Origin: Aquimarina acroporae
Lineage (GTDB): Bacteria > Bacteroidota > Bacteroidia > Flavobacteriales > Flavobacteriaceae
Length of the DNA stretch: 64,000 nucleotides
NCBI RefSeq assembly: GCF_023195925.1
Contig: NZ_JALPRE010000018.1
Location: forward strand, 1-64,000
Direction: 5' to 3'
The position numbers and the translations under genes are program-made. A model generated the notes under the pieces. It did no database searches. It had not been told where the DNA came from and was given only the letters and a program-made list of their open reading frames with translations. This document shows, in pieces, positions 44,050 through 52,670 of this stretch (within the stretch, counting starts at the first letter, position 1; every line of letters begins with the position of its first letter).

Positions 44050-44929
44050 ATTCCTTCTTTTACTGCTGCTTGTTTTTGGGAGTACCATTTATGGTCAGGA
44101 ATTTAATGCGACTGTTGTTGTTAATGCAGAGCAGACAGGAAATCCCAATTTACAAGTTTTTAAGACCTTAGAAAGATCATTGACAGAATTTATCAATAAT
44201 ACGGTTTGGACGACAGTTGATTATAGAACAGAAGAGAGAATAGACTGCAGTTTTTTTGTAACCATAGTTGGGTATGATAACGATGCGTTTACTGCAACAG
44301 TTCAGGTACAGGCTTCGCGTCCGGTATATGGTTCTAACTATTCTACTACGATCTTGAATGTTAATGATCGTCAATTTAATTTTAATTATCTCGAATTTCA
44401 ACCTTTGAATTATAATCCGAATAATTTCGAGTCTAACCTAATCTCCGTAGTATCTTATTATCTATATACTATTCTTGGTGTTGATGCAGATACTTTCGAA
44501 CTTAACGGAGGAACTAGTTATTACCAAGAAGCTAAAAATATAGTTGGAAATGCCCAAAGTAGCAATGCGCTTGGTTGGAATCCGGCAGATGGTTTACAGT
44601 CTAGATTTCGACTTAACGATGATTTACTTTCTGGAACCTTCGATGGGTATAGAGAGGCAATGTATACCTATCATAGAGAAGGGTTAGACGTGATGCATAA
44701 TAATGTAAAGCAGGGAAAACAAGTGATCACTAAAGCTATGAAAACTTTGGAAAAGCTACATAGTGTGAGACCTAATTCTTTTATTATGAGAGTCTTTTTT
44801 GACGCTAAAGCAGTAGAGGTTTCTAGTATATTGTCAGGAGGACCATCAGTAAATATTGCAGATACAATTCAGGTATTAAATAAAATTGCACCCACCTACA
44901 GAGATAATTGGAAAGATATAAAGTTTTAA
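44042..44929 (+). CDS. DUF4835 family secreted protein
   Basis: A 295-residue exported protein: signal peptide (about 1-18, FLLLLLLVFGSTIYGQ), then a beta-rich domain (FNATVVVNAEQTGNPNLQ, FFVTIVGYDNDAFTATVQVQA) and a helical C-terminal third. DUF4835 lies between coaBC and recN in many Bacteroidota. The role is unknown; linkage to bamD hints at the envelope. The frame opens at 44000 inside coaBC; ATG 44042 is the signal-peptide start. Confidence 0.85.
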   Translation: MNKFLLLLLLVFGSTIYGQEFNATVVVNAEQTGNPNLQVFKTLERSLTEFINNTVWTTVDYRTEERIDCSFFVTIVGYDNDAFTATVQVQASRPVYGSNYSTTILNVNDRQFNFNYLEFQPLNYNPNNFESNLISVVSYYLYTILGVDADTFELNGGTSYYQEAKNIVGNAQSSNALGWNPADGLQSRFRLNDDLLSGTFDGYREAMYTYHREGLDVMHNNVKQGKQVITKAMKTLEKLHSVRPNSFIMRVFFDAKAVEVSSILSGGPSVNIADTIQVLNKIAPTYRDNWKDIKF

Positions 44930-44970
44930 AAAATTAGAAACAAGCGAATACATTCTTTTGTAAACTATAT

Positions 44971-44978
44971 TATCTTTA
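44971..44978 (+). promoter_or_regulatory. Possible recN -7 box
   Basis: TATCTTTA differs from TAnnTTTG in the last base. It is part of TTATCTTTACC, which recurs before fabI at 46730-46740. It lies 30 bases before the recN TTG start. Confidence 0.35.
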
Positions 44979-45008
44979 CCACTTCGAACTTTAAAATTTT
45001 TCTACCTT

Positions 45009-46664
45009 TTGTTAAGAGGACTTTCTATAAAAAACTTTGCGTTAATAGAACAATTACAAGTTTCTTTTGATTCTGGTTTAACAACAATTACCGGAGAAAC
45101 AGGAGCAGGTAAATCTTTATTACTAGGAGCACTAGGTTTGTTACTTGGTAAACGAGCAGATTTAAGTAGTGTAAAAGATAGTTCTCAAAAATGTATTATA
45201 GAAGGAGAGTTTCTTATACAGCAATATAAACTACAGGAGCTTTTTGAAGAAGAAGTTTTAGATTATGAAGATGAAACTATAATAAGGCGTGAGATTTTAC
45301 CATCAGGTAAATCACGTGCGTTTGTAAACGATACTCCAGTAACGTTGCAATCATTGGCGGCTCTTGGAGAAAAACTTATAGATATTCACAGTCAACACCA
45401 AACGTTAGAAGTAACTAGTAATGATTTTCAGTTTACAGTGCTTGATGCTTTGGCAGAAACTCATAGAGAAGTAGAGTCGTACAAGAGAGGACTTCGTATC
45501 CTTAAGCAAAAGGAAAAAGAGGTGCAGCAATTAATTGCTAACCAAGAAAACTTCACCAAAGAATATGATTATAATTCGTTTCTTTTAAAAGAGCTTGAGG
45601 ATGCAAAACTAAAACCGGGAGAGCTTGAAGAGGTCGAAGAGCAATATGAAAAACTTAATAACATAGAGGAAATACAGGAACGATTGTCAAGTGCAATTGG
45701 TATGGTTTCTTCAGAAGATATTGGGATATCAGATCAATTAAACACGGTAAAAGCAAGCCTGTCTAAAATTGAATTGTATTCTGGATCGTTGAAAGAGCTT
45801 TCGGGTCGTGTAGCAAGTATAGCAATAGAATTAGAAGATGTGCATACGGCATTGGTCGATGAACTAGAAAAATTGGAAGCTGATCCACAAAAATTGGAAG
45901 AGACCAATCAAAGACTTCAATTATTACATAATCTTCAGGTAAAGCATAGTGCATCAGGAATTGAGGAGTTGATAGAATTGAAAGAAGAGTTGCAACAAAA
46001 GGTTTCGAAGACAGAATCGCTTTCAGAAGATATTGAAAAACTTAAGACAGAAATTCAATCAACCAAAGATCGATTAGATGAGGTAGCTGTTAAAATTCAT
46101 AAGAAAAGAGAAAAGGCACTACCTGCATTGATAGTGGAGTTAGAGGAAATTCTTAAAGCTTTGGGAATGCCTAATGCTACTTTTCAGGCTTCAGTAAAAA
46201 TGCGAGAGCAATATTTCTCGAATGGAAAGGAAGTACTAGAATTTCTTTTTTCAGCAAATAAAGGAGGGAGTTTTGGAGAACTTAGGAAAGTAGCTTCGGG
46301 AGGAGAGCTATCTCGAATTATGTTGGCTATTAAAACTATTCTTTCTAGGTATACGCAATTGCCAACCATTATTTTTGATGAAATCGATACCGGGGTTTCT
46401 GGTGAAATAGCACATAAAATGGCAGATCTTATGTTGAATATGAGTTCCAATTTGCAGGTGTTTAGCATTACTCACTTACCTCAAATAGCTGCCAATGGCC
46501 AAAGTCAATACAAAGTTTTTAAAGAAGATATAAACGATACTACAGTTACACAGCTCAAGTTGTTGTCTAAGGAAGAACGAGTACGAGAAATTGCCGAAAT
46601 GATAGGGGGTAAAGATATTTCAGATACTGCTTTGACTCATGCTAAGTCTCTGTTGCATTATTAA
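45009..46664 (+). CDS. recN: DNA repair protein RecN, TTG start
   Basis: A 551-residue SMC-like ATPase for double-strand-break repair. Walker A GETGAGKSLLLGALG (about 30-44) and C-terminal signature/Walker B (ASGGELSRIMLAIKT near 432, PTIIFDEIDTGVSGEIA near 453) enclose a coiled-coil (about 160-380). The family start xLxxLSIKNFALI begins at TTG 45009; no ATG is near. It follows DUF4835 by 79 bases and may have its own promoter. Confidence 0.96.
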   Translation: MLRGLSIKNFALIEQLQVSFDSGLTTITGETGAGKSLLLGALGLLLGKRADLSSVKDSSQKCIIEGEFLIQQYKLQELFEEEVLDYEDETIIRREILPSGKSRAFVNDTPVTLQSLAALGEKLIDIHSQHQTLEVTSNDFQFTVLDALAETHREVESYKRGLRILKQKEKEVQQLIANQENFTKEYDYNSFLLKELEDAKLKPGELEEVEEQYEKLNNIEEIQERLSSAIGMVSSEDIGISDQLNTVKASLSKIELYSGSLKELSGRVASIAIELEDVHTALVDELEKLEADPQKLEETNQRLQLLHNLQVKHSASGIEELIELKEELQQKVSKTESLSEDIEKLKTEIQSTKDRLDEVAVKIHKKREKALPALIVELEEILKALGMPNATFQASVKMREQYFSNGKEVLEFLFSANKGGSFGELRKVASGGELSRIMLAIKTILSRYTQLPTIIFDEIDTGVSGEIAHKMADLMLNMSSNLQVFSITHLPQIAANGQSQYKVFKEDINDTTVTQLKLLSKEERVREIAEMIGGKDISDTALTHAKSLLHY

Positions 46665-46730
46665 ACTAAAGGTCAATTTAAGGATTGCCCTAAAATTTGT
46701 TTTCTTGTGTAGCTATTAATAGGGTTTTGT

Positions 46731-46738
46731 TATCTTTA
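46731..46738 (+). promoter_or_regulatory. Possible fabI -7 box
   Basis: TATCTTTA within TTATCTTTACC, the same string as before recN. A TTG lies 23 bases upstream, slightly long. The leader to the fabI ATG is about 30 bases. Confidence 0.35.
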
Positions 46739-46772
46739 CCGCTCGTATAACCATACTTTAATTTACATCTAA

Positions 46773-47591
46773 ATGTCACACAATTTATTAAAAGGTAAAA
46801 GAGGAATTATTTTTGGAGCACTTGACGATAGTTCAATTGCCTGGAAAACTGCCGAAAGAGTTTTTGAAGAAGGTGGGAGTTTTGTTCTTACCAATGCCCC
46901 TGTTGCTATGAGAATGGGAGCGATCAACGAGTTGGCAGAAAAAACCAATTCTCAGGTTATACCTGCAGATGCTACTTCGCTAGAAGACTTAGAAAATCTA
47001 GTAGAAAAATCAATGGAAATTTTGGGAGGCAAAATAGATTTTGTTTTACACTCTATAGGAATGTCTGTAAACGTAAGAAAAGGACGTCACTATACAGATT
47101 TAAATTATAGCTGGAGTGAAAAAGGATGGGATGTATCTGCACTTTCTTTTCATAAGACTATGCAAACTTTATACAAGAAGGATGCTATGAATGAGTGGGG
47201 TAGTATTGTTGCTCTTACTTACATGGCTGCGCAGCGTGTGTTTCCTGATTATAATGATATGGCAGATAATAAAGCATATTTAGAATCTATCGGGCGTAGT
47301 TTTGGGTATTTTTTCGGAAGAGATAAAAAAGTTCGTGTAAATACAATTTCTCAATCGCCTACACCTACTACTGCTGGTAAAGGAGTAAAAGGATTCGATG
47401 GTTTTATAGAATATGCAGATAAGATGTCTCCATTAGGAAATGCTACTGCAGATGAATGTGCCGACTATACGGTTACCTTATTCTCAGATCTTACTAAAAA
47501 AGTAACTTTACAAAACTTATATCATGATGGTGGCTTCTCAAATATGGGGGTAAGCCAAATGGTGATGGATAAGTTTGTAGAAGAAAAATAA
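46773..47591 (+). CDS. fabI: Enoyl-ACP reductase (NADH)
   Basis: A 272-residue short-chain dehydrogenase finishing each round of fatty-acid elongation. The cofactor site is GKRGIIFGALDDSSIAWKTA (about 8-27); the catalytic Tyr-x6-Lys is in PDYNDMADNKAYLESIG (about 168-184), with the upstream YMAAQ tyrosine also kept. FabI of this type is the target of triclosan-like inhibitors. It is monocistronic and closed by a strong terminator. Confidence 0.95.
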   Translation: MSHNLLKGKRGIIFGALDDSSIAWKTAERVFEEGGSFVLTNAPVAMRMGAINELAEKTNSQVIPADATSLEDLENLVEKSMEILGGKIDFVLHSIGMSVNVRKGRHYTDLNYSWSEKGWDVSALSFHKTMQTLYKKDAMNEWGSIVALTYMAAQRVFPDYNDMADNKAYLESIGRSFGYFFGRDKKVRVNTISQSPTPTTAGKGVKGFDGFIEYADKMSPLGNATADECADYTVTLFSDLTKKVTLQNLYHDGGFSNMGVSQMVMDKFVEEK

Positions 47592-47615
47592 AAAGTACTA
47601 AATAAAGTTATCTTT

Positions 47616-47648
47616 AAAAATCCCATTAATAGTTATAATGGGATTTTT
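47616..47648 (+). terminator. fabI terminator
   Basis: A perfect 13-base stem AAAAATCCCATTA/TAATGGGATTTTT (47616-47628 with 47636-47648) with a seven-base loop and trailing T-rich sequence. Confidence 0.85.
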
Positions 47649-47674
47649 ATTTGATTAGTCTTTTCATAGATAAA

Positions 47675-48679
47675 ATGCAGCTAAATTTCTCTTTTATAGT
47701 TCCGGTATATAATCGTCCTGTAGAAATAGACGAATTGTTACAAAGTATGATGGTGTTGAATTATAATAAACCATTTGAAATTGTAATTGTAGAAGACGGA
47801 TCTTCAGATACTTCAGAAAGAGTTATAGAAAAGTATCAAAATAAGTTATCTATAAGCTATTACTATAAAAAGAATACAGGACCTGGAGATTCTCGTAATT
47901 ACGGGATGAGTAAAGCAAAAGGTAACTATTTTATTATTCTTGATAGTGATGTGATTTTACCAGAGGATTACTTGTCCAAGGTTGATGAATTTTTGTCTAG
48001 AAACTTTGTGCATTGTTTTGGAGGGCCAGATGATGCTCATAAAAGTTTCTCAAATTTGCAAAAAGCTATTAGTTATAGTATGACTTCATACCTTACTACC
48101 GGAGGTATAAGAGGTAGAAAAAATACGATGGGAAAGTTTCAGCCCAGAAGTTTCAATATGGGCTTGTCTAAGGATGCTTTTAAATCTTCGCAAGGTTTTG
48201 GTCAAATACATCCTGGAGAAGATCCCGATCTTACCATAAGACTATGGAAATTAGGATATGATACAGCGTTAATTCCAGATGCAATAGTGTTTCATAAAAG
48301 AAGAATTTCCTGGAGAAAATTTCATATTCAGGTCCATAAGTTTGGTCTGGTACGTCCTATTTTAAATAAATGGCACCCCGAAACCGCAAAGCTAACATAT
48401 TGGTTACCTTCAATGTTTTTATGCTATATATTGTTTGCTTTGGTCACTGTGTTTTGTGGATGGTGGTATTTTGCTGCTTTTTTAGGGGTGTATTTCGTTT
48501 TGATTTTTATTGGAGCGCTGTTTACCTATAGAAGTATATCTATTGCTTTGCAATCTATTTTGGCTGTTTTTATTCAATTTTACGGATATGGAAAAGGATT
48601 CTTTAAATCTTATTATTATATTCATCTATTGAAAAGAGATCCAGAAAAACAATTCCCAGCATTGTTTTTCTCAAAGTAA
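47675..48679 (+). CDS. Family 2 glycosyltransferase, membrane-bound
   Basis: A 334-residue inverting glycosyltransferase of the GT-A fold: FSFIVPVYNRPVEIDELLQS (about 5-24), IVEDGSSD (about 41), the DxD motif LDSDVILPEDY (about 95) and the acceptor-site GEDPDLTIRLWKLGYD (about 180). The C-terminus has two to three membrane helices (about 245-310). It probably acts at the inner membrane in polysaccharide or glycolipid formation. A TTG at 47651 would add eight residues; ATG 47675 is the natural start. YbbR follows five bases on. Confidence 0.88.
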   Translation: MQLNFSFIVPVYNRPVEIDELLQSMMVLNYNKPFEIVIVEDGSSDTSERVIEKYQNKLSISYYYKKNTGPGDSRNYGMSKAKGNYFIILDSDVILPEDYLSKVDEFLSRNFVHCFGGPDDAHKSFSNLQKAISYSMTSYLTTGGIRGRKNTMGKFQPRSFNMGLSKDAFKSSQGFGQIHPGEDPDLTIRLWKLGYDTALIPDAIVFHKRRISWRKFHIQVHKFGLVRPILNKWHPETAKLTYWLPSMFLCYILFALVTVFCGWWYFAAFLGVYFVLIFIGALFTYRSISIALQSILAVFIQFYGYGKGFFKSYYYIHLLKRDPEKQFPALFFSK

Positions 48680-48684
48680 TCGTT

Positions 48685-49644
48685 ATGTCTAGTAGAAAAA
48701 GAAAACCCTTTTCTTTTAAAAGAACCAATGTAAAGACCTTTTTATTTTTCCTGGTTTTTACTTCCATTTTATGGCTGTTGATTCAATTTTCAAAAAACTA
48801 TACTAAAGAAGTAGAAGTTGGTGTGCGCTATACCAATATTCCTGAAGGTAAAATATTTAATGAAGATAGTGATCAAACATTAAGAATGACATTAAATGGT
48901 AATGGATTCCGGCTTATAAATCATAATTGGAAAGAACCAGTACTAGAATTTAATGTAGAAGACGCCATTATAAATGAAGACGAGGAGTATCTTTTTTATG
49001 TAAATAAAGAATCATCCATCTTAAAAAGTAAATTAGATTTTCAAGGTAGGGTTTTAGCATTAAAAAAAGACACAATACGATTACGATTAGATATTAATCA
49101 AGAAAAGAAAATTCCTATCAAAATTAATCATAACATTCAATATGCTGTGGGTTATGGTAGCGATAAGGGGGTTGAAGTAACTCCAGATTCTGTATTAATA
49201 AGTGGAGCTTTAAAAGTTGTAGATACCATTGAAAGTATTTCAACAAAATTACTGGATCTAGAAGGACTTAATCTAAATTATGTTTCAGAACTCGAACTTG
49301 ATATCGAACAGCTGCCGACCAATATAACAGTAAGTCCAGGCACAGTACAAGCTAGTGTTTTGGTAAGTAAATTTACCGAAGGCAGCCAAAAAATCCCTAT
49401 TACTTTGAATAATGTTCCGGAAGGGGTTGAGATTAAAATATTTCCAAAAGAAATTTCTGTGGTCTACCGAGTAGGGTTAGATAAGTATAATGAAATCAGT
49501 GAGAGGGACTTTAGAGTAGTTGCAGATTATGCAAAAGCTTCAGAAGAGAGTGCTTTTCTGACTTTGGAACTTACAAATAAACCCACTGCTATTCATGATG
49601 TTCGTTTGCAAGAAAAGCAGATTCAATTTGTGGTACTTAAATAA
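48685..49644 (+). CDS. YbbR-like domain protein
   Basis: A 319-residue protein with one N-terminal membrane helix (about 17-36, TFLFFLVFTSILWLLIQFS) and three YbbR-like beta-domains outside (about 40-315; for example PIKINHNIQYAVGYGSDKG and VTPDSVLISGALKVVD). In Firmicutes YbbR/CdaR regulates the cyclic-di-AMP synthase CdaA; no cdaA is present here, so the role is open. It is followed by coaE after 11 bases. Confidence 0.85.
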   Translation: MSSRKRKPFSFKRTNVKTFLFFLVFTSILWLLIQFSKNYTKEVEVGVRYTNIPEGKIFNEDSDQTLRMTLNGNGFRLINHNWKEPVLEFNVEDAIINEDEEYLFYVNKESSILKSKLDFQGRVLALKKDTIRLRLDINQEKKIPIKINHNIQYAVGYGSDKGVEVTPDSVLISGALKVVDTIESISTKLLDLEGLNLNYVSELELDIEQLPTNITVSPGTVQASVLVSKFTEGSQKIPITLNNVPEGVEIKIFPKEISVVYRVGLDKYNEISERDFRVVADYAKASEESAFLTLELTNKPTAIHDVRLQEKQIQFVVLK

Positions 49645-49655
49645 AGGGTAATGTT

Positions 49656-50267
49656 ATGATAGTTGTTGGTCTAACAGGAGGAATAGGAAGTGGAAAATCT
49701 ACCGTGGCAAAAATGTTTAGTACACTCGGGATTCCTGTATATATTGCAGATGTTGAAGCAAAAAAATTGATGAACACCGATGAAATTCTAAAAAAACAAA
49801 TTATAGATTTATTTGGAAGTAACGCCTATATCGACGGACAGCTTAATCGGAATTATATTGCAGGTATTGTTTTTAATAATGCAGAACAATTAGATAAATT
49901 AAACGCAATTGTTCATCCTGCAGTAGCACGTCATTTTATGGCCTGGAAAGAGAAGCAAAAAAGTAAATATGTGATAAAAGAAGCTGCAATTCTCTTTGAA
50001 AACGAAGGATATAAGCAGTGTGATTTCACAATCTTGGTTACAGCTCCCAAGGAAATAAGAATACTTAGAGTTCTCGATAGAGATAAAACCACCAGAGAAG
50101 AGGTCATTTCTAGGATGAATAACCAATGGGAGGATGATCAAAAAATTCCTTTGGCCGACTATATTGTACCTAATATAGATATTGAAAAAACTGAAAATCA
50201 AGTAAGTAGCATTCATAGAGAGTTGTCTTCTAAAGATCCGTGTAATCCTAATCCTTCATTTTGTTAA
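49656..50267 (+). CDS. coaE: Dephospho-CoA kinase
   Basis: A 203-residue P-loop kinase that makes coenzyme A by phosphorylating the ribose 3'-OH of dephospho-CoA. Walker A GLTGGIGSGKSTVAKMF (about 5-21), the substrate loop YIADVEAKKLM and the lid VLDRDKTTREEVISRM are present. The stop codon lies inside the first GTTAA repeat of the next operon's control region. Confidence 0.95.
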   Translation: MIVVGLTGGIGSGKSTVAKMFSTLGIPVYIADVEAKKLMNTDEILKKQIIDLFGSNAYIDGQLNRNYIAGIVFNNAEQLDKLNAIVHPAVARHFMAWKEKQKSKYVIKEAAILFENEGYKQCDFTILVTAPKEIRILRVLDRDKTTREEVISRMNNQWEDDQKIPLADYIVPNIDIEKTENQVSSIHRELSSKDPCNPNPSFC

Positions 50268-50314
50268 CATTTGGTTAAACCGTAAAGTAGCTAAATGTTA
50301 AAGTCTTACTTTTG
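50263..50314 (+). promoter_or_regulatory. Control region of the two-component operon
   Basis: Three direct GTTAA repeats start at 50263, 50274 and 50297, that is 11 and 23 bases apart (one and about two helical turns), as expected for an OmpR-type regulator. An inverted repeat TAACATTT (50265-50272)/AAATGTTA (50293-50300) overlaps them. TACTTTTG at 50307-50314 matches the -7 box and ends four bases before the ATG at 50319, so the mRNA may be leaderless. No TTG at -33, as for an activated promoter. Confidence 0.55.
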
Positions 50315-50318
50315 ATCT

Positions 50319-51887
50319 ATGAACAAAAGGTTATTCGTATTGCTGATAATCCTTATGAGTTTGTCACTGATCGGGATTATTTTCGTTCAGGGATATTGGA
50401 TTAATAACACAGTAGAGAATAATGAAGAGCAGTTCTCTTATAATGCCAAACAAATTCTAATTTCAGTATCCAATGGGATTCAGTATCGAGAATTTGAAGA
50501 AATGTTTTTTCCTTTAAGGGAAATTCTGGATAGTATAGAAGAACCTGATAATAGAACAATAAGACAGCTCTTAAATATTAGTATCGACAATTCAACTAAA
50601 TCATTTGGTTATGCCAATGATATTTTGGATGAAGATTCTAAGTTGTTCTCTTCGTTCATAAATTTTAATATAGATACGGTTAAGTTAAAAAATATTTTAA
50701 ACCGTAATGTAGATAGCGCAATTGAAGAGGAAACAGGAGGAGGTTTAAAACTCGATTCTAAGTCTAAATTAGAAAGAAGAATAAAAGGGTTAACCGATCT
50801 TCAAAGAAAAGACTATGAAATTGTAATTGGTGAGATAGCTAGTTTTATCCCAATTCATAGAAGGGTAAAAAAGAAAGAAGTTGAGTATCTACTGAAAAAA
50901 GAACTCGAAGAAAGAGATATAAAAGTAGGTTTTGAATATGCTATTTATAGCAAATCATTAGCTACAAAAGTACGTTCTGAAGATTTTAGTTTAGATCACC
51001 CTGCTACATATGCAATACCATTATTTGTAGATGATCAAGGAGCTAGTGAATATCAATTGTTTGTGAATTTCACTGGTAAGAAACAGTATGTCTTATCGAC
51101 TATTAAAGGTATGGCCATATTGTCTATAATATTCACTTTGATTATTGTGGTAGCGTATTCAAGTGCTTTATCACAATTGATGCAGCAGAGGCAGATATCG
51201 CAAATTAAAACCGATTTTATTAACAATATGACACATGAACTTAAAACACCTATTGCTACAATAAATTTAGCATTAGACGCTGTGAAAAACCCTAAAATTT
51301 CGGGTGATCAGGAAAAAGTTCAGCGTTATATGAGCATGATACGTGAAGAGAACAAACGTATGCACGCTCAAGTTGAAAATGTATTGAGAATTTCGCAATT
51401 AGAGAAAAACGAACTTAATATCAAAAAAGACAGGCAAGAACTGCATGATATTATAGAAGATGCTGTGACACATGTATCTTTAATTGTGGAAAATAGAGAA
51501 GGGTATATAAAAACACATTTAGGTGCGCTTAAAACAACTGTATTGGCAAATGATAGCCATTTAACCAATGTGGTGGTAAATGTTTTAGATAATGCGATAA
51601 AATATTCTGAGAAAGAACCTAAAATAGATATTTATACTGAAAACGTAAAAAATAGTATTGTCCTTAAGATTCGTGACCAAGGTATTGGTATGGGTAAAGT
51701 GGCACAGAAGAAGATTTTTGAGAAGTTTTTTAGAGAACACACAGGAGATCTTCATAATGTAAAAGGTCATGGTTTAGGGTTAACATACGTAAAAAGAATA
51801 ATTGACGACCACCATGGTCAGATATGGGTGGAGAGCGAAAGGGGAAAAGGCTCCACATTTATAATTAAATTACCGTTAATATCATAA
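50319..51887 (+). CDS. Sensor histidine kinase
   Basis: A 522-residue membrane kinase. Helix 1 (about 5-27) and helix 2 (about 264-285) bound a large periplasmic sensor region with no family I recognise. The HisKA motif is NNMTHELKTPIATIN (phospho-His near 309), followed by N box VVNVLDNAIKYSE, G1 DQGIGMG, F box FEKFFRE and G2 GHGLGLTYVKRIID. No HAMP domain is apparent between helix 2 and the HisKA domain. It resembles RprX of Bacteroides in layout. It is coupled to the regulator gene four bases downstream. Confidence 0.93.
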   Translation: MNKRLFVLLIILMSLSLIGIIFVQGYWINNTVENNEEQFSYNAKQILISVSNGIQYREFEEMFFPLREILDSIEEPDNRTIRQLLNISIDNSTKSFGYANDILDEDSKLFSSFINFNIDTVKLKNILNRNVDSAIEEETGGGLKLDSKSKLERRIKGLTDLQRKDYEIVIGEIASFIPIHRRVKKKEVEYLLKKELEERDIKVGFEYAIYSKSLATKVRSEDFSLDHPATYAIPLFVDDQGASEYQLFVNFTGKKQYVLSTIKGMAILSIIFTLIIVVAYSSALSQLMQQRQISQIKTDFINNMTHELKTPIATINLALDAVKNPKISGDQEKVQRYMSMIREENKRMHAQVENVLRISQLEKNELNIKKDRQELHDIIEDAVTHVSLIVENREGYIKTHLGALKTTVLANDSHLTNVVVNVLDNAIKYSEKEPKIDIYTENVKNSIVLKIRDQGIGMGKVAQKKIFEKFFREHTGDLHNVKGHGLGLTYVKRIIDDHHGQIWVESERGKGSTFIIKLPLIS

Positions 51888-51890
51888 AAT

Positions 51891-52604
51891 ATGGAAACAG
51901 AAAACAAAAAGATTTTGCTTGTAGAAGATGATCCAAACTTCGGAACCGTGTTAAAGGATTATCTAGTAATGAATGATTATGATGTAGTGCATGCTAAAAA
52001 TGGTATGGAAGGCTTCGAAAAATTTAAAAAGGATGACTATGATATGTGTATCCTTGATGTTATGATGCCTTATAAAGACGGATTTACCCTAGCCAAAGAG
52101 ATTAGGGATAAAAACGAAGAAATACCAATTATCTTTTTGACCGCAAAAGCGATGAAAGAAGATGTATTAAAGGGATATAAAGTAGGAGCCGATGACTACT
52201 TAAATAAACCTTTTGATAGTGAAGTGCTATTAATGAAAATACAAGCTATAATGCAACGAAAAAGTACAGAATCAGTTGCAGATAGTAAACAGTTTGAGTT
52301 TAAAATAGGAGGTTTTCACTTAAACTCTAAACTCAGATTCTTAACTTTCAAAGAAGAAGACCCTATCAAATTATCTCCAAAAGAAAATGAGTTACTTCGT
52401 TTATTAGCTTTACATCTCAATGATTTAATGCCAAGAGAATTGGCGTTAACCAAAATATGGAGAGATGACAATTACTTTACTTCTAGAAGTATGGATGTTT
52501 ACATTGCAAAATTAAGAAAGTATCTCAAAAAGGATGAAAATGTAGAAATCCTAAATATCCATGGAGAAGGATTTAGATTAGTAGTAAGAGGAGAAGAAGG
52601 ATAG
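51891..52604 (+). CDS. OmpR-family response regulator
   Basis: A 237-residue DNA-binding regulator. The receiver domain (about 6-120) has the acidic pair EDD (12-14), phospho-Asp56 in CILDVMMPYKDG and the conserved Lys in YLNKPFDSEV (about 106). A winged helix (about 140-232; KLSPKENELLRLLA, SRSMDVYIAKLRKYL, HGEGFRLV) binds DNA. It pairs with the kinase before it and plausibly binds the GTTAA repeats at 50263-50301 to control its own operon; that is inference. RprY-like. Confidence 0.94.
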   Translation: METENKKILLVEDDPNFGTVLKDYLVMNDYDVVHAKNGMEGFEKFKKDDYDMCILDVMMPYKDGFTLAKEIRDKNEEIPIIFLTAKAMKEDVLKGYKVGADDYLNKPFDSEVLLMKIQAIMQRKSTESVADSKQFEFKIGGFHLNSKLRFLTFKEEDPIKLSPKENELLRLLALHLNDLMPRELALTKIWRDDNYFTSRSMDVYIAKLRKYLKKDENVEILNIHGEGFRLVVRGEEG

Positions 52605-52644
52605 GACAGACTTTAACAATAACGGTAACCATACTAAATTAAAG

Positions 52645-52670
52645 ACACTATGAGACTATAATCATAGTGT
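52645..52670 (+). terminator. Terminator overlapping the miaA 3' end
   Basis: A perfect nine-base stem ACACTATGA/TCATAGTGT (52645-52653 with 52662-52670), followed by a run of about ten T on the plus strand. On the minus strand the right arm and T-run encode the last residues (QKKTL) and the TGA of miaA. Confidence 0.85.
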
